Shown piece after piece: positions 33,779 to 42,314 of a DNA stretch of 64,000 bases. The notes beneath the pieces are model-generated. The model was given only the letters and a program-made list of their open reading frames with translations, searched no databases and had not been told where the DNA came from. The position numbers and the translations under genes are program-made. Origin of the DNA: Pseudomonas sp. (GTDB lineage Bacteria; Pseudomonadota; Gammaproteobacteria; Pseudomonadales; Pseudomonadaceae); the NCBI RefSeq assembly GCF_030690725.1, contig NZ_JAUYGD010000089.1, forward strand, positions 62,001-126,000, read 5' to 3'. Numbering within the stretch: position 1 is the stretch's first letter; every line of letters begins with the position of its first letter.

Positions 33779-34591
33779 ATGAATATCCCATTTCGTCTGG
33801 CCAGCCTGGCGCTCTGCAGCCTACTGACCGCTTGCCAGGCGGTGAACACCACCAGCGGCGGCGCCGTAGGTGTTGAGCGCAAGCAATACATGTTCAGCAT
33901 GCTCTCGACCCAAGAGGTCAATCAGATGTATGCGCAGTCTTATCAGCAGACCCTCGGCGAGGCGTCCAGCAAGGGCGTGCTGGATAAAACCAGCAATAAC
34001 GCCAAACGCCTGCGCACCATTGCGGATCGCCTGATCAAGCATGCCCCGCTGTTCCGTCCGGATTCGGCGCAGTGGCAGTGGGAGGTCAACCTGATCAAGA
34101 GCCCTGAGCTGAACGCCAATTGCGGCCCAGGCGGCAAGATCATTTTCTACAGCGGGATCATTGAAAAGCTCAAGCTCACCGACGATGAGATCGCCGCGAT
34201 CATGGGCCACGAAATGGCCCACGCCCTGCGCGAGCACAGCCGCGAGGCGATGTCCAAGGCCTATGGTGTCGAGCTGGCGAAGCAAGGCGCGGGTGCCTTG
34301 CTCGGTCTGGGCTCCGACAGTTTGGCCCTGGCCGATGCAGCCGTGCAGTACGGCATGATGCTGCCGAACAGTCGCGGCAATGAGAACGAGGCTGATCTGA
34401 TCGGCCTGGAACTGGCCGCCCGTGGCGGCTACAACCCTAATGCCGCAGTCAGCCTGTGGCAGAAAATGGCCGCCGCCAGCGAAGGTGCACCGCCTGAGTT
34501 TATGAGCACGCACCCCTCGTCGAGCAGCCGAATCGCTTCTCTGCAGGCGGCGATTCCCAAGGTGATGCCGTTGTATGAACAGGCGCGCTAA
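33779..34591 (+). CDS. M48-family metalloprotease lipoprotein
   Basis: A 270-residue lipoprotein (lipobox LLTAC, Cys at residue 19) with a zinc-protease domain. The HEXXH motif is HEMAH (in IMGHEMAHALREHSREAMSK), and the third ligand Glu is in NENEADLIGLELAARGGY. It resembles the LoiP/YggG type of periplasmic metalloproteases anchored in the outer membrane, which act in envelope stress. The ATG has AAGGAG nearby. A strong terminator follows. Confidence 0.92.
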   Translation: MNIPFRLASLALCSLLTACQAVNTTSGGAVGVERKQYMFSMLSTQEVNQMYAQSYQQTLGEASSKGVLDKTSNNAKRLRTIADRLIKHAPLFRPDSAQWQWEVNLIKSPELNANCGPGGKIIFYSGIIEKLKLTDDEIAAIMGHEMAHALREHSREAMSKAYGVELAKQGAGALLGLGSDSLALADAAVQYGMMLPNSRGNENEADLIGLELAARGGYNPNAAVSLWQKMAAASEGAPPEFMSTHPSSSSRIASLQAAIPKVMPLYEQAR

Positions 34592-34600
34592 AGCGCGGTA

Positions 34601-34632
34601 AACAAAAAGCCCCCGATTGGGGGCTTTTTGTT
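34601..34632. terminator. Bidirectional rho-independent terminator
   Basis: AACAAAAAGCCCCC and GGGGGCTTTTTGTT with a GATT loop, between convergent genes. Confidence 0.9.
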
Positions 34633-34645
34633 GAGCGTGATTTGT

Positions 34646-35089
34646 TCAGGGCAATGCCTTGGCAGCAAAGGGCTGGGTGGCCAGGCCCAGTTGCGAGCGG
34701 AAGCTTTCCATGTCGAACATGGTACAGATTTCCTGAATTTCATTGCTCGGGGTAATGGTCCAGAAGGCCATGGCCGAAATGCTCAGTACTTTGTCGCTGG
34801 GCGGGTAGCCGAGCGCTGGCTTCTGGATGGTGCCGATCAGGGTGCTCCAGGTGACGACCTTGTTGCCCTCAGCGATGCATTCTTCGACCACCACCTGCAG
34901 ATCCGGCATGGCGTGACGGATGTCCTGCACCATCTGGGCAAATGCCGGGCTGGTTAGCGGCCTGCCGATAAACGAACTTTTGTAGAGAAAGTCTTTGCTA
35001 TGCAGCTGCTCGGCAAGGGCTGTGCGGCCTTTGTTCCACGACAGGTCGATATGGTGACGAACCAGTTTTTTCCGATCATCCAGTGACAT
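34646..35089 (-). CDS. SnoaL-like ester cyclase-fold protein
   Basis: A 147-residue NTF2-fold protein of the SnoaL-like/ester cyclase group (LVRHHIDLSWNKGRTALAEQLHSKDF, then DIRHAMPDLQVVVEECIAEGNKVVTW). The pattern of His and Asp around a hydrophobic cavity fits, but the family is broad and many members are not cyclases. No neighbours point to a pathway. Function left open. Confidence 0.8.
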   Translation of the reverse strand: MSLDDRKKLVRHHIDLSWNKGRTALAEQLHSKDFLYKSSFIGRPLTSPAFAQMVQDIRHAMPDLQVVVEECIAEGNKVVTWSTLIGTIQKPALGYPPSDKVLSISAMAFWTITPSNEIQEICTMFDMESFRSQLGLATQPFAAKALP

Positions 35090-35194
35090 AGGTGTCTCCC
35101 TGACGGCTGAGTGGGCAGGATGTTGCGCACTGTAGCAGCCGTCTGGAAGCCGAGGTATTGGCCGAAACGCCAGTGCCCTGGCGTCAACTTGATG

Positions 35195-35779
35195 TCAAAT
35201 CAGCCCGCTGAATTTCAGCGCCTGATACCCCGCATACACGGCCAGTGCGGCAAAGGCGCAGGCGGCCAGGCGGCGAATCAGCGTCAGTGGCAAGCGTTCA
35301 GCCGCAAAATTGCCCGCCAGAACAACTGGTACGTTGGCGATCAGCATGCCCAGGGTGGTGCCGATCACCACCAGGATAAAGTGCGGGTATTGCGCGGCCA
35401 GCATCACCGTAGCGACCTGGGTCTTGTCGCCCATTTCTGCAAGGAAGAAGGCAATCAAGGTCGTCAGGAACGGCCCGTAGCGCTTGAACTTGGAGCTTTC
35501 ATCGTCATCCAGTTTGTCGGGGATCAACGTCCACAGCGCTACGGCAACAAAGCTGGCGGCGAGCGTCCAGCTCAGTGTGGCGGGGGAGAAGAAGCTGGCA
35601 ACCCAGTTGCCAATCGCACCGGCGGCGAAATGGTTGGCCAGGGTGGCGACCACAATGCCGCAGATGATCGGCCAGGGTTTGCGAAAGCGCGCGGCCAACA
35701 GCAAAGCGAGCAGCTGCGTCTTGTCGCCGATTTCGGCCAAGGCAACGATAAAGGTGGGGACAAACAGGGATTCGAGCAT
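35195..35779 (-). CDS. TMEM165/GDT1-family (UPF0016) Mn2+ exporter
   Basis: A 194-residue inner-membrane protein with six helices and two copies of the family signature E-x-G-D-K-T-Q (ALAEIGDKTQLLALLL and LAEMGDKTQVATVML). Members transport Mn2+ (and Ca2+) across membranes; MneA of Vibrio is an Mn2+ exporter. The gene is preceded by a yybP-ykoY riboswitch, which senses Mn2+ and strongly supports this role. AGGA lies seven bases before the ATG. Confidence 0.93.
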   Translation of the reverse strand: MLESLFVPTFIVALAEIGDKTQLLALLLAARFRKPWPIICGIVVATLANHFAAGAIGNWVASFFSPATLSWTLAASFVAVALWTLIPDKLDDDESSKFKRYGPFLTTLIAFFLAEMGDKTQVATVMLAAQYPHFILVVIGTTLGMLIANVPVVLAGNFAAERLPLTLIRRLAACAFAALAVYAGYQALKFSGLI

Positions 35780-35804
35780 CAGGCTTTCCTAAAGGGGCGG
35801 GTCG

Positions 35805-35980
35805 ACATGGCTATGACACGTACAGCCTTCCCGCCCCGGGTAAGGTGTGCGTGTCATAGGTCTTGTCAAACCGCAGGCCTCTCTGAGAGGGCCTTGGGTC
35901 GCACGCGCCATGCTCTGCTGAACAAGTATGTTGACGCGTGCCGGGCGAGCTGGCGCTCGCGGGAGACTACTCCCCTAGGA
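35805..35980 (-). ncRNA. yybP-ykoY manganese riboswitch (5' leader)
   Basis: The leader of the Mn2+ exporter gene carries the hallmarks of the yybP-ykoY class on the minus strand: GGGGAGTAG (near 35975-35967), then GTCAACATAC (35935-35926), and the paired segment AAGACCTATGAC. The 3' part has a switching helix: CTATGACACG (35859-35850) pairs exactly with CGTGTCATAG (35820-35811), around an inner G/C hairpin. No T-run follows, so control may act on translation. Family knowledge: Mn2+ binding turns expression on. Confidence 0.9.
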
Positions 35981-35987
35981 CGCGCGC

Positions 35988-36016
35988 ATTCTGCCCGCGC
36001 ATCCGTGATAGGGCAA
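35988..36016 (-). promoter_or_regulatory. Promoter of the riboswitch transcript
   Basis: On the minus strand TTGCCC (36016-36011), 17 bases, then CAGAAT (35993-35988), placing the RNA start just before the riboswitch core. Confidence 0.6.
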
Positions 36017-36023
36017 GCCCCGT

Positions 36024-37022
36024 TTAGCTGTTGCTGGCGCGGTAGATGCGAAAGCCTTTGGCGTCGGCCAGGGTCTGGCAGGGACCGAGGTGCTGTTCGA
36101 TCAGCGGCGGGTATTTTAGAAAGCTGTTGGCGACCAGGCGCAGTTCACCTTTGTTGGCCAAGTGCTGGCTGGCTTGGCGCAGCAGGTGCTCGGTGGCCTG
36201 GTAGTGGGTATGTACGCCCTGGTGAAAGGGCGGGTTGCTGAGGATCGCACTCAGCCCGGTGGGCGCGGCATCGATGCCGTCGCCATTGATCACCTCAGCG
36301 TGCAAGCCATTGGCGGCCAGGGTCAGGCGACTGCTTTCGACGGCAAAGGCGTCCACGTCCAGCAGGGTGATCTGGCTGTCCGGATAGCGGCGTTTCAGCG
36401 CCGCGCCAAGCACGCCGGCTCCACAGCCGAAATCCAGGATATGCCCGCTTGGCAAGCCATCGAGGTGTTCAAGCAGCAGCGCGCTGCCAACGTCCAGGCG
36501 GCCATGGCTGAATACCCCTGGCAGGCTGAGTACCTGCAGCGGCCCGTCGGCCAGGGCCAGTTCATAGCGTTGCGCCAGGCTGTGCAGATCCGGCGTGGCG
36601 GGTGCGTGCTCAACCCGTACTTGCCAGAGCTGACAGTGCCGTGCACTGTCGAGCTTGCGTGCTTGGCCAAAGGTCGCCAGCTGCTTGGCGGCGCGTTCAA
36701 TGCCGGCGCGTTTCTCTCCGACCAGAAACAGTTCGCGCCCGCCGAGGCGGGCCGCCAGGGCATTGAGCAGGTATTCGGTCAGCTCGCGGGATTTCGGCAG
36801 AAACAGCACGGCTGCCTGGAAGTCGCGTTCGCCAGGCTGGGTGCCAAAGTGGCAGCGATTGCTGAAACGGGCGTCCAGCAGCGCGTGCTCGCCGGCATGC
36901 CAGCTCCAGCCGTGGGCTTCAGGGAGTCGACCGAGCAGGTCATCCGCCGGCAAACCGGCAAGCAGCAGCGGGCCGTTGAATAGATCGGCTTGGCGCAGCA
37001 GTACTTCGCTTCGCGGGTCCAT
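36024..37022 (-). CDS. rsmC: 16S rRNA m2G1207 methyltransferase
   Basis: A 332-residue methyltransferase that modifies G1207 of 16S rRNA on the small subunit. The C-terminal half has the AdoMet site ILDFGCGAGVLGAAL and the N-methyltransferase motif LSNPPFHQG (NPPF). The N-terminal half is a degenerate related fold, as in RsmC/RsmD relatives. The ATG at 37022 follows GAGGAG; the in-frame upstream extension overlaps the next gene region and lacks similarity. Confidence 0.92.
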   Translation of the reverse strand: MDPRSEVLLRQADLFNGPLLLAGLPADDLLGRLPEAHGWSWHAGEHALLDARFSNRCHFGTQPGERDFQAAVLFLPKSRELTEYLLNALAARLGGRELFLVGEKRAGIERAAKQLATFGQARKLDSARHCQLWQVRVEHAPATPDLHSLAQRYELALADGPLQVLSLPGVFSHGRLDVGSALLLEHLDGLPSGHILDFGCGAGVLGAALKRRYPDSQITLLDVDAFAVESSRLTLAANGLHAEVINGDGIDAAPTGLSAILSNPPFHQGVHTHYQATEHLLRQASQHLANKGELRLVANSFLKYPPLIEQHLGPCQTLADAKGFRIYRASNS

Positions 37023-37050
37023 AAACGCTCCTCGAAAAAAGTCGCGTAGC

Positions 37051-38016
37051 TTAGCTGACAACGCGCATAGGCGCGCCGTTGAAGAATGCCAAAGCGTTTT
37101 CACTGAGCTGGCCGACGATGCGTTGCCGCGCTTCGCGGCTGCCCCAGGCGCTGTGCGGGGTAATGATCAGCCTTGGAATATCGGCAGCGAGCAAGGGGTT
37201 GCCGTCTTTTGGCGGCTCCTGAGTCAGCACGTCGGTTGCCGCGCCGCCCAGGTGGCCGGCGCGCAGCGCGTCGGCCAGGGCCTGTTCGTTGATCAGGCCG
37301 CCGCGGGCGGTGTTGATCAGAAAGGCGCTGGGCTTCATCAGGCTGAGTTCGCGGGCATCAATCATGTTCAGGGTGTCGCTGTTCAGCGGGCAATGCAGGG
37401 TCAGTGCATCGACCTGGGGTAGCAACTCATCCAGTGACAGGCGGTCTTCACGCGCAGGGCGGCCTGGCAGCTGGCCGAGCAGCACGTGCATGCCAAAGGC
37501 TTCGGCCAGTTTTACTACTGCGCCACCCAGCTCGCCATGACCCAGAAGGCCGAGGGTTTTGCCGTGCAGCTCGACGATCGGGTAATCGAGCAGGCAGAAC
37601 TGTTGCGCCTGTTGCCAGCGGCCTGCGCGAACATCCTGCTGGTAATCGGGTAGGCGCGTGGCCAAGGCAAGAAGCAACATTAGGGTGTGTTGCGCCACCG
37701 AGGGTGTGCCGTAACCCTGGCAGTTGCTCACACTGACGCCATGGGCGCGGGCGGCGGCCAGGTCAATCGGGTTGGTGCCGGTGGCGGCCACCAACACCAG
37801 CTTCAGCTCCGGGCAGGCGGCGAACACCTCGGCATTCAGCGGCACCTTGTTGCTGATCGCGACCTGCACGCCCTGCAGGCGTTCGATGGTTTGCGCCTGG
37901 GTGCTGTGTGGATACAGCTGCAGGTCAGCAAAGCAGCCGCTCAGGCTGGACAGGTCGAGGTCGCCCAGGTCGAGTGAACTGTGGTCGAGAAAGACGGCGC
38001 GGTGACTGTTACTCAT
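37051..38016 (-). CDS. D-isomer-specific 2-hydroxyacid dehydrogenase
   Basis: A 321-residue NAD(P)-dependent dehydrogenase. The nucleotide motif is LLGHGELGG, and the catalytic Arg (NTARGGLINEQ), Glu (TQEPP) and His (ITPHSAWGS) are in place. It is similar to HprA-type glycerate/hydroxypyruvate reductases; the exact substrate is unclear. It lies 28 bases upstream of rsmC on the same strand and is divergent from the LysE gene. Confidence 0.9.
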   Translation of the reverse strand: MSNSHRAVFLDHSSLDLGDLDLSSLSGCFADLQLYPHSTQAQTIERLQGVQVAISNKVPLNAEVFAACPELKLVLVAATGTNPIDLAAARAHGVSVSNCQGYGTPSVAQHTLMLLLALATRLPDYQQDVRAGRWQQAQQFCLLDYPIVELHGKTLGLLGHGELGGAVVKLAEAFGMHVLLGQLPGRPAREDRLSLDELLPQVDALTLHCPLNSDTLNMIDARELSLMKPSAFLINTARGGLINEQALADALRAGHLGGAATDVLTQEPPKDGNPLLAADIPRLIITPHSAWGSREARQRIVGQLSENALAFFNGAPMRVVS

Positions 38017-38098
38017 CAGCTGTATCTATCCTGCGGGTTTGGGCGGGGAGTAAGGTGGCGAGCCTAACAGAATCATTTCGACGTCGCGGAGCCGCCCC

Positions 38099-38728
38099 AT
38101 GTACTGGACCGAGTTTTTAGCTGTGGCCCTGATCCACTTGCTGGCTGTGGCCAGCCCTGGCCCGGATTTCGCGATTGTGGTGCGCGAGAGTGTGGCGCAC
38201 GGGCGGCGTGCCGGCATCTTCAGTGCGATTGGTGTGGGCTGTGGGATTTTTATCCATGTGGCCTATTCGCTGCTGGGGATCGGCTTGATCGTGTCGCAGT
38301 CGATTGTGCTGTTCAACGCTCTGAAGTGGCTCGCGGCGGGCTATCTGCTGTATATCGGCATTCGGGCGCTGCGGGCCAAGCCGGCCAGCCCGAGCGACGC
38401 CGAGTTGAGCCTGGGTGAGGGTGCGCGCACGCCGCGTGCGGCCTTTGTTGCCGGTTTTGTGACCAATGGTCTGAACCCCAAGGCCACGCTGTTTTTCCTG
38501 TCGCTGTTTACCGTGGTGATCAATCCGCATACGCCGCTGCCGGTGCAGGCGGGCTACGGCGTTTATCTGGCGGTGGCCACGGCGCTGTGGTTCTGCATGG
38601 TCGCGCAGCTATTCAGCCACCAGCGGGTGCGTGCCGGCTTTGCGCGGATGGGGCACTGGTTTGATCGCTTGATGGGCGCGGTGCTGGTGGGCTTGGGCGT
38701 TAAGCTGGCGTTTAGCGAGTTGCGCTGA
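38099..38728 (+). CDS. LysE/RhtB-family exporter
   Basis: A 209-residue inner-membrane protein with about six helices and the family motif LLAVASPGPDFAIVV at the N-terminus plus NGLNPKATLFFLSLF in the middle. LysE/RhtB proteins export amino acids such as threonine, homoserine or lysine. GGAG lies eight bases before the ATG. It ends at a strong terminator and is convergent with smpB. Confidence 0.92.
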   Translation: MYWTEFLAVALIHLLAVASPGPDFAIVVRESVAHGRRAGIFSAIGVGCGIFIHVAYSLLGIGLIVSQSIVLFNALKWLAAGYLLYIGIRALRAKPASPSDAELSLGEGARTPRAAFVAGFVTNGLNPKATLFFLSLFTVVINPHTPLPVQAGYGVYLAVATALWFCMVAQLFSHQRVRAGFARMGHWFDRLMGAVLVGLGVKLAFSELR

Positions 38729-38742
38729 GTCGAGCGCAGTAA

Positions 38743-38773
38743 CAAAAACGCCCCGCATTGCGGGGCGTTTTCA
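38743..38773. terminator. Bidirectional rho-independent terminator
   Basis: AAAACGCCCCGC and GCGGGGCGTTTT stem between the convergent LysE and smpB genes. Confidence 0.88.
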
Positions 38774-38789
38774 TTAGTGCAGAGTCGAT

Positions 38790-39272
38790 TTACTCGTCTT
38801 TGCCTTTGCTGCGCATAGCGCGCTGCACTTCGCGGTCGGCGTCGCGTTCTTTCTCGGTGTGGCGTTTGTCGAAGTCCTTCTTGCCCTTGGCCAGGGCAAT
38901 CTCGCACTTGATCAGGTGCGCCTTCCAGTAAATCGACATGGCCACACAGGCATAGCCTTTCTGCTGTACGGCGCCGAACAGCTTGTCCAGCTCGCGTTTA
39001 TTCAGCAGCAGTTTGCGGGTGCGCGTCGGGTCAGCGATCACATGGGTGCTGGCCGCCGTCAGTGGGGTGATGTGGCAGCCCATCAGCCAGGCCTCGTCGT
39101 TCTTCAGCAGCACATAGCTGTCGACCAACTGGGCCTTGCCGGCGCGCAGACTTTTTACTTCCCAGCCAGCCAGGACCAAGCCTGCCTCGAACCTGGATTC
39201 GACGAAGTAGTCGTGCATCGCCTTCTTGTTTTGCGCGATGGTGCCTTGCGGGTGTTTCTTTTGTTTAGCCAT
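38790..39272 (-). CDS. smpB: SsrA-binding protein
   Basis: A 160-residue SmpB, which binds tmRNA and brings it to stalled ribosomes in trans-translation. Typical stretches are NKKAMHDYFVESRFEAGLVL, GWEVKSLRAGKAQLVDSYV and the C-terminal lysine-rich tail (GKKDFDKRHTEKERDADR). The ATG at 39272 has no clear ribosome site; a TATAAT on the same strand (39287-39282) lies only nine bases upstream, so the mRNA may be leaderless. The -35 match is weak, so this is uncertain. This is its usual place next to the transporter and ratA. Confidence 0.94.
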   Translation of the reverse strand: MAKQKKHPQGTIAQNKKAMHDYFVESRFEAGLVLAGWEVKSLRAGKAQLVDSYVLLKNDEAWLMGCHITPLTAASTHVIADPTRTRKLLLNKRELDKLFGAVQQKGYACVAMSIYWKAHLIKCEIALAKGKKDFDKRHTEKERDADREVQRAMRSKGKDE

Positions 39273-39437
39273 AGGGCGCGCATTATAGGGAGTCACTGGC
39301 GCGGGCGCTATGTGTGCGGCAGGGCAAAATCAGCTTTGCCAGGCGTCTGGTGCTGCGCGGCGTCGGCTGCGCTTGAGCCGCCCTGGCGAATCCCCGACAA
39401 TGCGCGATCTTTTTTCAATAGAGCGGGCTAGCCGAGC

Positions 39438-40841
39438 ATGGCGAACGATAAGGTTTCGATACACGGTGCCTGGGCCAGCCGTTGGGTGTTTATTCTGGCG
39501 GCGACCGGTTCGGCCGTCGGGCTAGGTAATATCTGGAAGTTCCCCTATATGACCGGCATGTACGGCGGCGGGGCTTTCGTGATGATGTACCTGGTGTGCA
39601 TCTTTATGGTCGGCTTGCCGATCATGCTCGCCGAAACCCTGATCGGTCGGCGCGGCCGGCAGAGCCCGGTGAATACCCTCAAGACCCTGGCTATCGAGTC
39701 GGGTGCTTCGCCGAAATGGTCCTGGGCGGCGCTGGTGGGGATGGTTGCCGCCTTGCTGATCCTGTCTTTCTATAGCGTGGTGGCCGGCTGGTCGCTGGAT
39801 TACATCCTCAGCATGGGCGGCGGGCAGTTTGCCGGCGTGAGTGCCGAAGGGGCTGGCGCGGCGTTTAGTGCGCTGACGGCTGACCCATGGCGGCTGACCC
39901 TGTGGCATACGCTGTTTATGCTGCTGACCGGCTTTGTTATCGCCCGTGGCGTGGTGGCCGGCCTTGAGCGCAGTCTGCGGATCATGATGCCGCTGCTGTT
40001 CGTGCTGCTACTAGTGCTGCTGGGTTACAGCATGACCACTGGGCACTTTATGCAGGGCTTCCATTTCCTCTTTGATTTCCAGCCGGACCGCGTGCTTGAT
40101 GGCGTGCTGGCCGCCATGGGCCATGCCTTCTTTACTCTGAGTGTCGGTGTGGGCGCGATCATGGTTTATGGCTCGTATATGCCGAAGAACGCCTCGATTG
40201 GCGGCACCATTCTGACCGTTGGCATTCTCGATACTCTGGTGGCTCTCACAGCCGGGATGGCGCTGTTTCCGATTGTCTTCGCCGGTGGTCTGGAGCCTGG
40301 CGCAGGGCCGGGGCTGATGTTTGTCACCCTGCCGGTGGCGTTCGGCAATATCGCCTTTGGCCAGGTGATGGGCACGCTGTTCTTTATTCTGGTGCTGATC
40401 GCGGCCTGGACCTCGTCGATCTCCATGCTGGAGCCGGCGGTGGCCTACCTGGTTGAGCGCAGCAAGCGCAGCCGTGTGCTGGTGACCAGCGTGCTGGCGT
40501 TCCTCTGCTGGGCGGTCGGCATGGGCACGGTGCTGTCCTTTAATGTGGGGGCTGAAGCGAAGTTCTTTGTCTTCGGTGAGGATGGTTTCCACCTGTTTCA
40601 GTGGGGCGCAGAGGGTGGGCGGAATTTCTTCGACACCATCGATTACCTGACCAGTCGCATTCTGTTGCCGTTCGGCGGCCTGGCATTCGCCATATTCGCC
40701 GGTTGGGTGCTTAAGCGTGAGGCGGTGCGTGAAGAGCTGGCGATGAAAAACCCGCTGCTGTTCAACGTGGTGTATTGGTTGATTCGTGTGGTCGCGCCGA
40801 TTGGCGTGCTGATCGTGTTTATCGCAGAGCTGAGCAAATGA
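39438..40841 (+). CDS. Sodium-dependent transporter, NSS family
   Basis: A 467-residue neurotransmitter:sodium symporter homologue with about 11-12 helices. The N-terminal motif ATGSAVGLGNIWKFPYMTG forms the Na+/substrate site of TM1, and AAWTSSISMLEPAVAYLVE corresponds to TM8. It is expected to import an amino acid with Na+. The gene precedes ratA by 34 bases, so transcription may run on. Substrate unknown. Confidence 0.92.
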   Translation: MANDKVSIHGAWASRWVFILAATGSAVGLGNIWKFPYMTGMYGGGAFVMMYLVCIFMVGLPIMLAETLIGRRGRQSPVNTLKTLAIESGASPKWSWAALVGMVAALLILSFYSVVAGWSLDYILSMGGGQFAGVSAEGAGAAFSALTADPWRLTLWHTLFMLLTGFVIARGVVAGLERSLRIMMPLLFVLLLVLLGYSMTTGHFMQGFHFLFDFQPDRVLDGVLAAMGHAFFTLSVGVGAIMVYGSYMPKNASIGGTILTVGILDTLVALTAGMALFPIVFAGGLEPGAGPGLMFVTLPVAFGNIAFGQVMGTLFFILVLIAAWTSSISMLEPAVAYLVERSKRSRVLVTSVLAFLCWAVGMGTVLSFNVGAEAKFFVFGEDGFHLFQWGAEGGRNFFDTIDYLTSRILLPFGGLAFAIFAGWVLKREAVREELAMKNPLLFNVVYWLIRVVAPIGVLIVFIAELSK

Positions 40842-40875
40842 TCGCCTGCCTCCTGTTTAGCCAAGTGGTTGCGTT

Positions 40876-41310
40876 ATGAGTACTCATATTCAGCGTTCGG
40901 CGCTGTTGCCTTACCCGGCGCGGGCGCTGTTTGATCTGGTCAATGATGTGGCCAGTTACCCGCAATTCCTGCCTTGGTGTTCGGCCAGCGAAGTGCTTGA
41001 GTCAAGCGATACGCATATGCGCGCCAGCCTTGCGGTGGCTAAAGGCGGTTTGAGCCAGCGCTTTGTCACGGCCAACACGCTAGTGCCGGGCGAGATGATC
41101 AAGCTGACCCTGGTCGAGGGGCCGTTTACTCAGCTGTATGGGCACTGGGAGTTCAAGGCGCTGGGCGACAAGGCCTGCAAGATCAGTCTGGATCTAACCT
41201 TTGACTACGCCGGGCCGCTGGTGCGGGCGACCCTCGGGCCACTGTTCAATCAGGCTACCAATACCCTGGTCGATGCATTCTGCCAAAGGGCTAAACAACT
41301 CTATGGATAA
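40876..41310 (+). CDS. ratA: RatA-family START-domain protein
   Basis: A 144-residue SRPBCC/START-fold protein (ALFDLVNDVASYPQFLPWCSASEVLESS; GHWEFKALGDKACKISLDLTFDYAGP). In E. coli, RatA binds the 50S subunit and can block 70S assembly; in other bacteria the family (COQ10-like) is linked to ubiquinone. The sequence does not decide. Its last eight bases overlap the next gene. Confidence 0.9.
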   Translation: MSTHIQRSALLPYPARALFDLVNDVASYPQFLPWCSASEVLESSDTHMRASLAVAKGGLSQRFVTANTLVPGEMIKLTLVEGPFTQLYGHWEFKALGDKACKISLDLTFDYAGPLVRATLGPLFNQATNTLVDAFCQRAKQLYG

Positions 41311-41623
41311 GCCGAATATCGTGGTCGAGGTGGTCTACGCCCTGGCCGACAAGCAGAAGCTGCTGCGCCTGAGCCTGCCTTATGGCACCACGGTGCGGCA
41401 GGCGGCGGTGCAGTCCGGAATGCAGGCGCACTTTGCCGATCTGGATTTGCACAACAGTCCGCTGGGGATCTTTGGCAAGGCGGTGAGCAAGCCCGATGAG
41501 CGTGTGCTGGAAGACGGTGAACGGGTGGAGATCTACCGTCCGCTGATTGCCGACCCGAAAGAAGTACGCAAGCAGCGTGCGGCCAAAGCGGCGCAAGCCA
41601 AGGCAGAAGATGCCGGACAGTAA
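41303..41623 (+). CDS. rnfH: RnfH-family protein (RatB)
   Basis: A 106-residue ubiquitin-like beta-grasp protein of the RnfH/UPF0125 family (VVEVVYALADKQKLLRLSLP, then GIFGKAVSKPDERVLEDGERVEIYRPL with a charged tail ADPKEVRKQRAAKAAQ). Role unknown; often paired with ratA. The ATG at 41303 is inside the ratA end, so the two are translationally coupled. A terminator follows. Confidence 0.9.
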   Translation: MDKPNIVVEVVYALADKQKLLRLSLPYGTTVRQAAVQSGMQAHFADLDLHNSPLGIFGKAVSKPDERVLEDGERVEIYRPLIADPKEVRKQRAAKAAQAKAEDAGQ

Positions 41624-41655
41624 GTGCTGAAAGCGTGATTTGCAGAGATGCAGGC

Positions 41656-41689
41656 ATAAAAAAGCCCGGACATGTCCGGGCTTTTTTAT
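41656..41689. terminator. Bidirectional rho-independent terminator
   Basis: ATAAAAAAGCCCGGAC and GTCCGGGCTTTTTTAT around two bases, between convergent rnfH and bamE. Confidence 0.92.
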
Positions 41690-41698
41690 CAGCAAATG

Positions 41699-42217
41699 TT
41701 ACTGCGGTGTGCTTTCCAGGGGCTCTGGGGTCGGCACGGGTACGACTTTCACATCGTCCACTTCGCGCTGAATCTGTTCAAGCAGCGAGCCTGGAGCGGG
41801 TTTCTCTTCAACCTGCGGCTGCTGAGTGGCTTGCGGGGTGGTAACGCCGCTGTCTTCGCCCAGGATGGCCTGGTCGCGGCTGACGCCGGGCATAAAGTCG
41901 CCAGACAGGCCGACCAGTTGATCATCGGCGTTGAAGTTCACGCTGACGCGTTCCTGCAGGCGCTTACCGCCGCCCGGCTGGATACTGTACAGATAATCCC
42001 AACGATTGGCGTGAAAGGTGTCAGTGAGCAGGGGGTTACCCATGATAAACCGCACTTGCCGGCGGGTCATTCCCGGGCGCAACTGGTCTATCATGTCCTG
42101 CGTGACGACATTGCCCTGTTGGATGTCGATTTTATAAACCCCGGGGAATGAACAACCGGCGAGTGCGAGTAGCCCCGTAAGGGTGAGGCTGGTCAGCAGG
42201 AGTTTGGTTTTTTGCAT
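41699..42217 (-). CDS. bamE: Outer-membrane assembly lipoprotein BamE (OmlA)
   Basis: A 172-residue lipoprotein (lipobox LLALAGC, Cys at residue 22). The BamE domain follows (FPGVYKIDIQQGNVVTQDMIDQLRPGMTRRQVRFIMGNPLLTD; then WDYLYSIQPGG). It is a part of the BAM complex that inserts outer-membrane proteins. The C-terminal 60 residues are Pro/Gln-rich, longer than in E. coli but usual in Pseudomonas (OmlA). It is divergent from fur, sharing a short control region; this pairing is conserved in P. aeruginosa. Confidence 0.94.
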   Translation of the reverse strand: MQKTKLLLTSLTLTGLLALAGCSFPGVYKIDIQQGNVVTQDMIDQLRPGMTRRQVRFIMGNPLLTDTFHANRWDYLYSIQPGGGKRLQERVSVNFNADDQLVGLSGDFMPGVSRDQAILGEDSGVTTPQATQQPQVEEKPAPGSLLEQIQREVDDVKVVPVPTPEPLESTPQ

Positions 42218-42314
42218 CGGTGGGCGACTTCCACTATCTTGGCTGGGCAATATAACCCCGGATCATACCCGCAATAAAGGAAGCTGCGAAGCCGCTTCCG
42301 TGAGAAAGCAGACC

